Assembly (NCBI RefSeq): GCF_032854445.1
Contig: NC_088295.1
Location: 9,225,385-9,289,384, forward strand
Source: Liolophura sinensis
Taxonomy: Eukaryota > Mollusca > Polyplacophora > Chitonida > Chitonidae
Direction of reading: 5' to 3'
DNA length: 64,000 nucleotides
Shown: piece after piece, positions 20,887-34,196 of the stretch
Layout of the letters: each line of letters begins with the position of its first letter
Position numbering within the stretch: position 1 is the stretch's first letter
Notes under the pieces: model-generated
Database searches by the model: none
Seen by the model: only the letters and a program-made list of their open reading frames with translations
Told to the model about the DNA's origin: nothing
Position numbers and translations under genes: made by a program

Positions 20887-23800
20887 ACTGTGAATTCACG
20901 TAAAACTGCACGTGGGTTCCGTTGTGGCTAGTGTCCTGGACATTCGTATCCGTGACTCGTTGTGTTAGCGACCTGCTGTGTACAAAAGAACAGAATATAT
21001 CACAAACAAGTGCTTGACAAGGCCATGATACAAAACCAAATCATTGACGTTGCGGTGATGTTCGCCAGGACAGCCCAGCTGTGAACCATCTAAACCGGGC
21101 TTTTCTTGTTAAGGTACATATTAAATGTATGCCTAACTGGTGATGGCGTCCAGTTGACAAGTCTACTTCAAAACAGGAAAACAAGATTTATTGCGGGCTT
21201 TATGAAGGCGCAAGTGTGAATGGTTCAGTCAAAGGTGTGATGGGACATAGGACAGAGGTGGCCCCGAACAAGCGGTGGGCAAAATTACTGAGTAAGCCGT
21301 AAATTGGACGGTAATTATGCTATAAACCATATAACAGGGTCTTAAGAGTGAGAATGTGGGATGAGCTCCTGGGGTAAGTCATATAAACAAGGCACTAATC
21401 CCCTGGCAGAACCTGCCCCCAACTCTGCACCGGGCGGCAATCAGAACATATTTAAGTGGTCTTCGTTTAGTTTATTTCCGGCGAAAAGGGATATATATTA
21501 TTCACGTGGATATCATGTACTAAACAAAATCACTGGAGTGTTTCCAAATATATGCAACAATTATCCACCATATGCAATAATACCAACCGGAAAGCACTTC
21601 CAAAATTCACACACATTTGAGATTTCAGGAACACTGCTATTGGTAGAGAAAAATTTGCTTGAAATCTGCCTTATGTTAGGTAAATACAAATATAAAGTTG
21701 GTGAAATACTGTAGTTGTATGCCGAGAGTAACCGACGAAATGAGTACTGAAACTAACAACTATTAAGCTCACGCTTTAGCTCAACGTGGCCATTACAAAA
21801 TTACCAGGGAGATAACTGAACAAAAATCTAATCATACAGTCGTAGTTTTTCCGAGAAGAGTTGATGCGATCCTTGCGTTTAAATTGACGTTAGTTCCTCT
21901 TGACTGAACATTATCTGTGGCCAATGATAGAATAACTGAGTCAGAGCTGTCGGCTTCTCCACGACAGCTAACTGTCCCCGGTTTCCCATTGTCTACTAGA
22001 CTCACGTCATGTATATCGTAACGTATTGCTCCCTAATTACTAAGCCTTTATCCTTTTCAATTCCATTGCATCGTGAAAGCAATGGTCTTGTTCGCCAATA
22101 CGGGATTAGTGTACAAAGTGTCAAATTATGTCGTTACAAGGTGGTGTAAATGTATTCGCATGTCTGCTCATTATATATAGGAATTAACACTGAGATTCCA
22201 TTTTGGTGCATAAATGGACAGTTTTGTCCATGATGTTAGTTTTAGCAGATGAATAATTTATCTCTGAACTGTAAGGAAATGCTCACCTCATCAATTCCCC
22301 CAGTGTCATTAAAAGCAGTTGATAATTTCCCCGACGGAGAAAGAACTTCATCCGTACAGTTCACTGAACCATAATACGTCCACAAGAGAGTGTCCCTAAC
22401 CCAAAGCACGGCCACATGCATGTGAGAGGGTCGTAAGTCTGTGGCCGACTGGTGTTGTTCAGCCGGGCCACGTCCTAACCACGGCATGCCGAGCACACAA
22501 GGTGTTTACGATACATGACATACCCATAAACGACTGTGATATGCAAGATTTTAGGATTTGGTCAACTACGGTGGTCGGGATTGGCCAATTTCAAACAGAA
22601 AAACACCCATAGACTTGTGATAGAAAAGCCAATGTACATTTTGTGGTGAATCTTACGGAATTATTTTAGAATTCAGATCATTTTTATGACACGTTACTTA
22701 TTACGCCAGTCACCTTCCTTCCGCAAACCAAATCTCGTATTTTCATATCTTCTCCGTTCGTAAATATTACTAACAGTATATCTGAGGTTGACTTACAAAC
22801 TACGTAAGTATATCCTTGTAGACTACTCATAACTGTGAAAAAACACACCATTCTTTTACCTCTAAACAGAACCAAGTCTACATTAATGACATAAGCAGAA
22901 CATTTTATTTGAAATATCAAAGGTAAGATGTTTCAAATTCCCATTGCATGAATTCTGTAAAAAGAACATGTAAAATGTCTCCGAGTTTTCTTGATAACCC
23001 GCATCGGATTCACAGTATCTTACCCTATTGCTGAAACACATATCTTCACAACCTATCAACGGAATCCCTCTTCAGCTGATCTTACCCCACCATTAGTATA
23101 TGCTGTTTTCTCTACAAGACGCGATGTAGGCTTCTCTGGAATGAAAACGTTTTAGTTTAACTTTGTGCTTGAGTCTATTTTTGACCTCTTGTTGAATGAT
23201 GGTATTATTAATCCGGATTGAATGTACGTTAACTGCTGTGAGCACTAATTGGCAGTAGTTTTGTGCTTTTGGCAATAAATATATATATATGAATAAATCT
23301 TTTCTTTACGCTTTTTTCCATTGTACAGTAAGTGCAAACTTGTTCCTTACAATATGCCTTAATCGGGTATGAGAGATTCATTCCTTAACAACGGGGTAAG
23401 AAGAAATTATTCTATTCGATCATCTTCACTGTCTCGTATGGTTCACATATCTGCGTCGGTTGGTCTGTACTTTCCAGCATAACAGTACTTTGCTAACGGT
23501 ACATGTTGTATAACTTAGCGTAAGTTAAATAATATGATATGGCGTCAAAACTGTCAAATTTTAAATGTATATGAATTGAGTTATGTTTTATTTACCTATA
23601 TTTAAAAAGAACTGCATACCTTAAAACTGACGTTGTCCATGACAAGACAAATATAACACAAACTGAGGTGCTGAATGTAAAACAAAGAACAAAGCAGAAA
23701 ACGAAAAATCCGCACCTAGTCTCAGATATTGCGTTGTATCCATAGGGATTACAGTGTATAGTTGACTTCAATTTGTTTGCTTTCGGGGATGTCATGGCCA

Positions 23801-26800
23801 GTAACATTAAAAGAACGGGTTACCCGGAAGGAATTTCAAAGATTTAAAGGATTTAGACATAATGTGAGTTTTACATAAGACAACACAAAGATGTCCTTTC
23901 CTGCACCTTGTGTATGGGTCTCTCAGAAGCGTTGAGTTTATCCTGCACCGCTCTTTGATAACGGGGTTCCTACATAAGCCTACAGGGAAAATTCTTTTTA
24001 AAAGCAACACAAGAACAACGTTTATCGTTCAGTGAGCTAAAAGTTGGTAATGTGCTTATTTCACAGCGGGATATGTTTAAGACAAAGGCTATAATTTATC
24101 TTAGAAGCAAATAGATCAAAGAGGAGGCGGAACTGGTAGTCATCGGCTAGCTGTGGGTGAGTGTAACCAAGCATTAATCTAAGTCATTTAAAAATCATTA
24201 TATAAGTTTTGCATGTGGTGTTATCTGTGTAAAATAGAGCTATCTCAGCGGGTAGGCCCTAATCAATCATGTTATGCTCATGTATGTTTTTATAGTCATG
24301 TGCCGGACTGGACCACAGGTAGGGTGGGTCAATCCGAAGACGCTGATGCGCATTTAAATGATTGATTGTATAACACGCAACTATGTTTTACCGGCTTAAT
24401 GTTTGCCGTTGATAGAATGTGTATTTAAAGCATTCTCAGAAACAGTGCGCTGAGAGACAACCCTCCAAACGAGTTAATTGGCGGGCTATCGGGAGACAGA
24501 TTCCTGAGGAGTCGTCCTAGACTGATTAAAGGGTAAGGACTTACGAGAGAGCTGTGCAAATCACTAGAAACCAATAGATTGCGTACGTCATCAGTACTGC
24601 AGTTGACGCCTAGGCAGACGGAGAGTAAACCTGATAATGGCTATGACGCGCAAACAGTTACGGTTTACAGTGACGAAAGCCCTACCGCTTTCTAGAGTTT
24701 AATTAACTTATTACTAATACTAGTTCTGTCGTGGAAGTTCAAATCCACTGCCTAATGATTTGTCCGTGATAAGCGATGACGTTACACAAGGATCCAAAAC
24801 AGGGTAGTATCATTCTGGATGATTGTCTGCTCAAATCATGTCAATGAGAATATAAACAAGCCTTACCTGATCTAAACTGGTAAAATCCATAGCAAACTGA
24901 ACAGAGAAAATAATCGAATGATTACAACACCAATACACTTGTACGTTATAAAATATACATGTGCGTCACCAGTTTTACCTTGAGAAGTCTGAAACTAATG
25001 ATTTTAAGCTATATATTATAGATAATGGATTGTCGAAAGCTGTCAGCAGATATGTATTTTATCCATATTTCTTTTATAAGGGAAAAGTTTTTCAAGACAT
25101 TGTTTTAGTACGTGAGTTTTCGGTATTTTATATTTTACCTTACCTTTTTTTGTGATTTTACCTAAAGCTCAATTTCAACAAGATTTCCAACACAAGTTCT
25201 CTAATTTTTTTCGTATGTGACACTATCTACATTAAATATCACCTTAACACGACATGGCTTGTGATAAAAAAAAGTTGCGAAAAAGTGCTTTTGGAAATTT
25301 TAGGAAAATGGGCCCAGATTTGTTTTGCAGAGTTCATGTCACACACAACCATGTCTTACTTTTGCTTTTTGAAAGTCCCGCAAGCCAGTGTTTGGAAAAC
25401 TAGACGTAAAGTTATACAATGCAACATCTACATGGAATTTTAAACTTTAAAAAGTCTTTAAAGACATAAGACTTTTAACATTTAATTGACCATTGGATTT
25501 ATAAGTGCTTTATGAACGAATTGACACCAAGCTAAAGTTTATATGTTCGGCATATTCATGGCATTAGGCTAAAGCTGTGATTGTCTTGTTTTATATAAAG
25601 TAAAACATTTTAAGTGGTGACAGGAGGTTGATGGCGACCATCGTGTTGGGCCTGTCAGAATGAATACGCTGTGCGTATTCATTTTCAAAGCGTTAAATTT
25701 AGCGAAAGTGAGGCTAGTGATACTTTAAGACACGGACTATTCGTTCACCTATGTAAAGAGAAAACCGCTCAACTATTCATAAAAATGAAATGCAGCAAGA
25801 GTGACGTCCCCTGGAAATATAGACCTTTATTTGAGTAACAACAAGCGCTTGTTAATATACACAACTGTTTTCACTAGCTCTTAACTGCGCGTGTTTCAAA
25901 CATGAAATATGCATGGCTTTGCTTCAATGATTCAATCACAGCTATTTCAACATTGACACCATTTTTACCGATCTTGACCAACGCACAGTTAAGATGCAGT
26001 GATTGGTTATTTCCAGAAGACATGCAACAATATTCTACACTAAAAGAGTAACTTGCTGCAGTGCTGTTAACTGATGAAGCGATTTTAATTACTGTTGGCG
26101 TAAAGATTATGCGGTCAACGCAATGCATAGTCTGCATGTTATCAATTAATTAAGGAGATAAAGACTGGGTCTGGAGTTGGGCCACAGGTTGGCACGCTTT
26201 TCTCTTCTATACGTGACTTTATATTATCAGAACAGCACGCGGCAAAGCCAACCCTGCAGGCTCTAAATTATTTAGAGTAGGATGAGAAATGCTTTCTTTG
26301 ACTGCCTTCTCTGCGGATGCATTCACCCGGGCATTTAACACGCATCGGCTTCCACTCTGAGCTCTTCAGCATGGAGGCTTCCTCGGAGGCGTCATTATTA
26401 GGCTAAGAACCTTCTCCAGCAAGATCCCTGTATCAGCACCTCATTTATTTTCTTTCTCCAGCATTAACCTATGGAATAAAAAATATTTAGTAATTTTGTG
26501 ATATTCTGTTGCGCCCCATGCATCTATAGCTATTACATGTATGCTGAGCAGATGGCTTTTCGTATAAATAATGGTCAGCTAAACTGAGTATAAGTGGAAG
26601 TCAAGGCCCTTGTAGAATGTAAGACATGAGTTGGCCATGCTGTTTGTAGTAGGTTAATTATGGCCTGATAATGATGCATATAATCAAAGGAGGTCTATAC
26701 CTGTTAAATATAATATGTTGTTAGACATTCTGTATTCTACGTTTTCACAACAAGAGCAAATTTCGGCATTTTGAACATTAATTTCCTTTCACACGATTTC

Positions 26801-26815
26801 TTTTACCGATTCATA
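20887..26815. other. Receptor 3' flank; no further gene recognised
   Basis: Six kilobases with only short open frames. A 117-codon frame at 21361-21714 and an 84-codon minus-strand frame at 22242-22496 carry no domain I recognise. No tandem array or SINE of the families seen elsewhere was noticed. Confidence 0.5.
21120..21125 (+). promoter_or_regulatory. Possible polyadenylation signal ATTAAA
   Basis: An ATTAAA hexamer lies 234 bases after the receptor stop codon. It is the second most common animal poly(A) signal. No clear downstream GT-rich element was recognised, so the call rests on position alone. Confidence 0.25.
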
Positions 26816-26817
26816 TA

Positions 26818-27500
26818 GTGACTATGCCAGTGCTATCATGGACTTGCAGCGTGTGTTATGGTGTTCATTACTGTGTTATCTTGGGTTTGCAGCCTGTGTT
26901 GTCATGGGTTTGCAGGGTATGTTATGGTGTCTGTTACTACCGTATCTATGCTTTGTTATCGAGGGCCTACAGCGCGTCTTGTTACATGGTTAATATGGCA
27001 TTTACGAATGTGTGTTTGTGCTTTTGCAGTATAGGTTGCCACATGATTAACATGGTAACGGCGAGCGTGTTGTAGTGGACTCTCAAGGTGTGTTATTACA
27101 TGGTTAATATCGTGTCTGTAAATGTGTTAACGTGAACTATCAATATGTGATATCACATGGTTAATATGGTGTCTGCGAATATGATATCGTGGGCTTGTAA
27201 TGTATGATATCACATGGTTAATATGGTATCTGCGAATGTGTTATCGTGGGCTTGCAATGTTTGATATCAGATGGTTAATATATTGCCTGCAAATGTGTTA
27301 TCGTGGCTTGCAATGTGTAATATCACATGGTTAATATCGTGTCTGTGAATGTGTTATCGTGGGCTTGCCGCGGGTGCATTACATGGGCATTACGGTGTCT
27401 GGAAATGTGTAAATTAGACGGACAATGTGTATGGTTTCTCTTATAATGCTATTATTGATTTTCAGCGCATGGTATTACATGGGTAATACAAGGTGTCTAA
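26818..27500. repeat. Degenerate tandem repeat, about 57-bp units
   Basis: The phrases tatcacatggttaatatggt, tctgcgaatgtgttatcgtg and ggcttgcaatgt recur about every 57 bases. They are clearest at 27080-27400 and decay on both sides. Confidence 0.75.
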
Positions 27501-27890
27501 AAATGTCTCTTGCGATGGTGTCATTGGATCAGTAGTCTTCTGCGTTTTCCTCGATGTAGAAGACAGGCCCTTGGACGATTGTGTTCGAATCCAACAGGTA
27601 TGTCAGGTATTTGGAAAAGTACAGATTGTTCCCTCATGGCTCGTCCATCCATATACCTGGCTGACATCGCTTCATTGAAATAAGCTTTTCAAAATCCCAT
27701 CAGAAAAATAAATAAATACATTTTGTGACCGCTGCATATCTTAAACATATCTGTAAAACTTCAAATGGAATGTCATTCGCATAGGAAACTTGATGTAAAA
27801 CAGGGTTTTATACCTAGATATACATGGCTTTAATTTGGTGGTTTAGTGGTGACTGACATAAGCCGGCACTTTTATAATTATTTAAATGTT

Positions 27891-27983
27891 AATTTACAAG
27901 AACCGTACTGGTGTTGTAGACTCCCTGACTGTGGAATTTACAAGAACCATGCTGGTGTTGTAGACTCACTCACTGCGGAATTT
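27891..27983. repeat. Two-copy direct repeat of about 50 bp
   Basis: aatttacaagaaccgtactg followed by gtgttgtagactc occurs twice in tandem with a few differences. Nothing else is recognised between 27500 and 28535. Confidence 0.7.
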
Positions 27984-28534
27984 CCAGTTAGCAGGAGTTA
28001 GTTGGAATCCCCTTGTTGGGTCCCAACAAAATCAAGTCACAGTGACTATAAAGATGTTCGTTCGTTTTAATTGCATTTTCACTCATGTCATTATGTTCAA
28101 ACAGACCCTAGCTACCTTTTAAATGCCTTTGTCTATATTTCAGTCCCACACGGATGGGTTCTCTGTATAGCAGCCCTGTGCGAATGTCGACATGTTTATA
28201 GAACTGCTTCAGTTAAACGCCATGCTGTTGTCGCCAAACGTGACGCCTCGCCCAGCCATAATATACTGGCACCAGTTTATTTTGTCTGATGTAGACTAGT
28301 ATACTTTGTCTATTCCCTTATGTTGAGCACCTGGCCAAGGAAATCCATAGATTAACAATGTTTTTTAGCCTTAGACCTGACTCGACTAGGTGGGGTTGCA
28401 TTTGATGAACTGTTAGCATTACCCTTCATGCACAAATTATTCGTTACTTAACCTTGCTCCCAGAAAACTGTTTGGTCTGCAAGTGTGTTTGTTGTTGATT
28501 GTATATATTGCTCAGCTCTTTACCCAGAGGTGTT

Positions 28535-29065
28535 ATACGTGTGTTGTGTGCTGTTGTTACTCCTATATGTCACAGTATACATGGTCACGCCTGTGGAGTG
28601 TATATATTGGAAAGCTTTTTTCTCAGTGCTGGTATAAGTGCATTGCATACTGAGTGATTGCGTGTTGTCACTCTTACGTGTCACAGTAGACATGGACACG
28701 CCTTTTCAATGTCTATACTGTTCAGCCCTTTTCTCAGTGATGGTATAAGTGTGCTGCATGTGGAGAGTGAATGTTTGCGTGTTGACACTCTTACATGTCA
28801 CGTTAGACATAGTCACGCCCTTTCAGTGTTTATATTGTTCAGCTGTTTTTCAGTGGTGTTATAAGTGGGTTGGATATTGAGTGATTGCTCGCTGTCACTC
28901 TTACATGTCACAGTAGACAGGGTCACGAATTTTCATTGTATATATTGTTTAGCTGTTTTTTGCGTTGTATACTGAGTGATTGCTCGCTAAGTGCAATGTA
29001 TCTACAAAGTGATTGTTTGCGTGTTGCCACTCTTAAATGTGACAGGAGAGTTGGTCACGCCAAAG
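28535..29065. repeat. Degenerate tandem repeat, about 115-bp units, about 5 copies
   Basis: cactcttacatgtcacagta then gacatggtcacgcc, a tatattgttcagc block and a ggtataagtg block recur roughly every 113-130 bases (near 28550, 28665, 28780, 28892 and 29022). Confidence 0.75.
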
Positions 29066-29824
29066 TCGAAGAAGGCTTTGGCCGTCAGTGACGGGCTTGA
29101 CTTCCTTCATCACCAATCATCAGCAGCAAAGGTCTAACCGAGATATAAAATTCATGAGATTTGTCTCCGATTCGGGTTATTGATGACTGTGTCGATTCCA
29201 TTTATCACCACACGTAATATGACCCGTTCCAAACTCAAATCGGCAATCAACCGTAGCTTTTCCCTAGAAGAATTGGATTTAAATGTAACAGCAACTCTGA
29301 AACGTAATTAAGCGGAATTTTCCTCAGGGATGGGCGACTAACTCGGCCCAATAAGGGCTGCTGGGTATTGATAGAGGTAAACTAATGCCTACACACGGCC
29401 CGGAGGCAGATGGGAAGGCCAGGGGAAAACCACGGCCCGCACCAAACTCTGATCGTATCGGAGGCCTGACTGAGGCAAATGCATCGATAAATCATGAGTA
29501 TCACTTAATCAAATCCCAATTCATGCTATTTATCAATCTCATCTTACAGAACATTACTGCTGTATACGCCATACGTGTATGTCTCGTTCAGATAGAGGAA
29601 GCGAGATACGCCTCTATCTAAACACTACAAGTTCGTGGAATAGGGAAGAAATAGCTATCGAACAACAACTTGTAACCAAGATGTCCCTAACAGCAATTCG
29701 TGGTAAAGTGTTTGGTAGTGGAGTGCGAGGCGTGACTGCTGAATACGTAACGACCAACAGTTGGCTCTGAACATGTTCTGAATTCAACTAACAAAAAACA
29801 ACCCACCTATGACGTCAGTGTATT
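29066..29824. other. No gene recognised
   Basis: Unique-looking sequence between two tandem arrays. Open frames at 29385-29621 and 29579-29770 show no recognisable domain. Confidence 0.45.
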
Positions 29825-30730
29825 TGGACCAGTAATCAGATTAACAAATCTCCAAAACCGTGAAACATCTGGACCAGTAATCAGAGTAACTAATCTCCAA
29901 AACTGTGAAACATCTAAGCCAGTAATCAGAGTAACTAATCTCCAAATCTGTGAAACATCTGGGCCAGTAATCAGAGTAACTAATCTCCAAAACCGTGTAA
30001 CATCTGGGGCAGTAATAGAGTAACTAATCTCAAAACCGTGTAACATCTGAACCAGTAATCAGATTAACAAATCTCCAAAACCGTGAAACATCTGGACCAG
30101 TAATCAGAGTAACTAATCTCCAAAACCGTGAAACATCTGGACCAGTAATCAGATTAACAAATCTCCAAAACCGTGAAACATCTGGACCAGTAATCAGAGT
30201 AACTGATCTCCAAAACTGTGAAACATCTGGGCCAGTAATAGAGTAACTAATCTCCAAAACCGTGAAACATCTGGACCAGTAATCAGAGTAACTAATCTCC
30301 AAAACTGTGAAACATCTGGGCCAGTAATAGAGTAACTAATCTCCAAAACCGTGTAACATCTGGACCAGTAATCAGATTAACAAATCTCCAAAACTGTGAA
30401 ACATCTGGACCAGTAATCAGAGTAACTAATCTCCAAAACCGTGTAACATCTGGACCAGTAATCAGATTAACAAATCTCCAAAACCGTGAAACATCTGGAC
30501 CAGTAATCAGAGTAAACTAATCTCCAAAACCGTGAAACATCTGGACCAGTAATCAGAGTAACTAATCTCCAAAACTGTGAAACATCTGGGCCAGTAATAG
30601 AGTAACTGATCTCCAAAATCGTGTAACATCTGGACCAGTAATCAGAGTAACTAATCTCCAAAACCGTGTAACATCTGGACCAGTAATCAGAGTAACTAAT
30701 CTCCAAAACCGTGAAACATCTGGACCAGTA
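29825..30730. repeat. 45-bp minisatellite core, 20 copies
   Basis: Units of ccagtaatcagagtaactaa, tctccaaaaccgtgaaacat and ctgga are tandemly repeated 20 times. Two main variants alternate (agagtaactaatc and agattaacaaatc), and some units lack two bases (cagtaatagag). Minus-strand open frames through the array are repeat artefacts that repeat a 15-residue phrase. Confidence 0.96.
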
Positions 30731-31310
30731 ATCACACTGACAAACCTCCGGAAGTGTAAAACCTAAGAGCCAGTAACCGTATTGACTTATCTCCCAAAGG
30801 TATGGAATAGTAATCACACAGACATTCTTCGAGAGTGTAAATCATCTGGACCAGTAATCACACTGACTAACCTCCGAAAGTGTGAAATATTAGAACCAGG
30901 GATCACACTGAATAATCTCCGAAAGTGTGAAACATATAAACAAGTAACCACAGTGATTTCTTTGCGCGAATGTGAAACATTTGGGCCAGTACTAACTTAT
31001 CTCCTCCAGTGTACAAGAGTTTAAAACATTTTAACTGTAATTTTACTGATTACAGTAATTACACTGATTACAGTTTCCCAAGTGCGAAATATTTTGATCA
31101 GAAATCGCACTGACTAATTTCGTAAGTGTGTGAACAGTTTGAGACAGTAGTTACACTGACTGATCTCCGAGATGTGACACATTTGGACAACTAATCACAG
31201 TGACTAGAAGTGTTACACATTTTATCAGTAATCACACTGAATAATCTCCCCAAGTCTGACACATTTGGACCAGAAATCGCACTGACTATTCTTTCCTACC
31301 GTTTGGAGCA
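30731..31310. repeat. Degenerate flank of the 45-bp array
   Basis: Further units follow with growing divergence and irregular length: ccagtaatcacactgacaaa, ctccgaaagtgtgaaa and tttggaccagaaatcgcact. Roughly ten worn copies can be traced to about 31310. Confidence 0.8.
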
Positions 31311-33229
31311 GGAAAAGAAAGTAAGTTCCCATGCTTGAACATGTCTTTAAATTTCTTTCTTCCGGTTTTCGATCTGTTTGCTGATGGCGTTCTGATATGT
31401 CCCCAGGTTCTAGCTTAAAGACATGATGCCATCAGCCCAACTTACGACAATCTCATATCACCAATGCCAGCAATTAGACCTCCTATGCAATCCACGAAAA
31501 CACTTTACCGCAACTAAATCAGGTTTTTTCCCTCACAGATGAAAGCCCAACTTAGAATGTTTCCTGATCCAGCAATTTACTCTTTTCATCTGGACTTATT
31601 ACATGAGCAAGTGAAAACCAAATCATGCAATCACGATGCATGTCACATAACACCATTCCAAGAGGGTTATGTCTTGACTGCCGGTTAGCCAGCGCGTATG
31701 TTGTGATGGAGCCTTGTCCAGGAATCTCACCTATTGGCCAGAACGATATTATCGTTGACAGAGAATAGTGCCGCTAACTTATGTAGTTACAACTGAATAT
31801 GCGCAGATCCAATTTTGACAGTGTTATCTTAGATGTACGACTGGAACAGGCATTTCCATTATTTTGGTGAAGAATAACAAAAGGCGTTAGTTGTTACAGG
31901 TACAAAAATATCCATACGAGAAAGGGAAATAAACCTATTTCTGCCACTGTAAACATGTACAAGAAAAAATGTGTGTAACGGAAATTGTAATCACCCTTAT
32001 CTAAAAACGTTTTGTAACAAGGCTTGTGATAATAGCATTTTACTGAGTTGTGGTCAAGCTGGTAGTACAATAACGGAATGAATGTAGAATGCACAAGTTG
32101 AATTAGTTCAGTCATGGTGGCAAATGGCCCATCAAGATTTTCTGCTAAGGCTACAAAGCCAGTGAGGCCAGTTCCATCAGGTTCCATGTCTTTCAGCTAC
32201 GTGGGAGAGAAAAGGCTGTCTAGCTAGACTGGAAATAAATTTACCAACATATGGCAACCTTATCAGCCGCTCAACATGGCGAAAAGATACAAGTCACAAC
32301 CAGACCCCGATCACATTAACCAAAGGCTACCGTTTTGTGTTCATATTGTCTGGATGATCAGCACCTGTCTACCCTCATTGATCAGAGAGATACACATGGC
32401 CGCATTGTCGTCTCACCCTAGACCTGGTTATATATCAACGGTATCCCGTGCCTAGTACATTCTTGCCCCTCAGCAAAATAGTAATCAGCTGGTGTCCCTG
32501 GTGCAGGGGCCGGCCGGTGTGTAGTGTCACTGGTGCCGGGTGGCGATGAACAGACAACCGGCCAACAACGCCACGTCCGTCACTCGTCGTTCACTTCTGG
32601 AATCAGTTCTTAATTGGCACTGATATACAACAAAGCTTCTGCGTCTGGTTCCACAACCGCCAAAGCACAGAGTACGGTAGAAGAGCCGCGCTATATCGCC
32701 TTCCGGACTCCCTGCGGGACACGGACAAACCACTCCAAACACTTCTTCAGTGAATGACTGCAGCTATTATAGTCAACGTGCTACATGCATGGACCGGATT
32801 TACCGCAGAGAAACGCGTGCTTTCCCCATTAAATGGAAAGTGTTATCCTGCCAGTACGGAAAAAATACTTATGTTAGACAATACAAAAGACAAACAGTAT
32901 CTTGTATAACATTCAGCCCATTTTGTTGACTAGCATAAAAGAATAATGGCAAATATAAAAGCACTCTAATAGGAAATGCGGTGTCGCTGATCCATGCGGC
33001 ATAACAAAATGGTTAGTCGGATAACCTGACTCATATATTGGTTTTTGTCCTATTCAGAAACGGATTTTCAGGACTGCATGCTCTTGTTACCTGTAACCAT
33101 TTGCCCTTGTGAAAATGTATATGAAAAGTGGTAGAAGTCTTTCAGCTAGAGTACATCATTTTGGTCGATCCTCTGCATGGCATTATATAAATCCCTGTTT
33201 GATTCAACTTGTGAATTTAGCAGGTCACC
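31311..33229. other. No gene firmly recognised
   Basis: Contains the doubtful minus-strand frame at 31894-32187 and a slightly GC-richer patch at 32500-32760 with short open frames on both strands. Neither shows a recognised domain. Confidence 0.4.
31894..32187 (-). other. Doubtful open frame with a Cys/His-containing motif
   Basis: A 97-codon frame. The first 65 residues look less biased than the surrounding noise and contain CYYHKPCYKTFLDK. This loosely recalls the H-x-x-C-Y segments of zinc-binding domains in transposon-derived animal proteins; the last 25 residues look random. I do not recognise the protein. It could be an exon or a relic of a mobile element. The resemblance is weak and unverified. 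Confidence 0.2.
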
Positions 33230-33455
33230 CAGTTTACGTTAAACAGTTTGTTAGTAGCCTACTGCAGCAGTCCATCTCCCAACCACTGGAGTTGAAGGTT
33301 CGAACCCAGCTCTTGCTGGTTTAGTCACGGCTTTTAGTCTGGAGGTTTGTCAGCTACATCTAGGCCTCCTGAGGCCTGTAGGTTTCCCCGGTAAGTCTGG
33401 TTTCTTTCACATACCTGGCCGCTGTCATATGACAAATTCTCAAGCGGATGGTGGA
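33230..33455 (+). mobile_element. Diverged tRNA-derived SINE copy
   Basis: A perfect B box ggttcgaaccc lies near 33297. It is followed in order by relatives of the blocks in the 10476 element: ggtttgtcagctac, aggtttccccggtaagtctg, then tggccgctgtcatatgacaa and attctcaag. The copy is worn, with no tail or target duplication seen, and the ends are approximate. Confidence 0.55.
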
Positions 33456-34196
33456 AATACCAAACCGAACAAGAAACAATAACATCAGCGGGGTCATAAG
33501 CTGCAACGCATGCGCATTTCAAACATGCATATTACGGTCAAGAATAAGAAGAACGTCATCCTTAAAAGCGAAAAACATCAAGTGAGAGTAACAACAACGG
33601 CAACGCCGTCCTCTAAAAACGCCGAAGTTCTTTGCTGCCCAAATGATTTAAACAGGCTTGTTCACCGTTAGCCCCTCATTAATAACCTGAAGGTGATCGA
33701 AACTGGCTCAGCCTGAATAGGCCCAGATGCACTGAGGTGCGATGGTTGTCCCTGGCTCAGCCAGATGTATTTCCACGAAAAGCCTGGATGTTACACCCGG
33801 GAAAATGGCCAAGTATATAGAGGTGCGAGCTCTGTTCAACGTATATTCACACAAAAACCTGGCTTGTTACACTCTAAGAAAAATAATCCTGCGTATAGCG
33901 TATATCACCAAAAATGATTCAATATTTTGAGTTAAGTAACACGATGTTTGGCTTCACTACACGACGGAAAGGATAATGTTAAGCCTAAACCCATGGCCGC
34001 AAATATGCACCTCTACTCTATATAACTGTCATTTTCCAAAAGACCACATCCTGCGTTGTCGTACTGCCTTAAATGAACTTTTACAACCAAGTAACAGGGA
34101 AGCCAATGTAGGGAAAACTACGTACAATACGACAGATTCCCGTGTTCCTGGTCAAAGTAAAACGTAATATGAGAAATGATGTAAGCCCATATAACA

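Noticed and set aside
21361-21714. 117-codon frame just after the receptor gene
   Set aside because: No recognised domain; more likely chance or old repeat. It could be part of the 3' untranslated region.
29807-30817. Several minus-strand frames repeating a DVSRFWRLVTLITGP phrase
   Set aside because: A product of the 45-bp array (15 codons per unit). Units with two bases missing break the frames.
32549-32756. Plus-strand open stretch containing VWFHNRQ, reminiscent of a homeodomain helix 3
   Set aside because: Only a short resemblance. The rest does not fit a homeodomain, and a stop codon lies directly upstream.
33285-33320. Perfect B box ggttcgaaccc suggesting a tRNA
   Set aside because: No matching acceptor stem or A box. 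The following sequence matches the SINE body seen at 10476.
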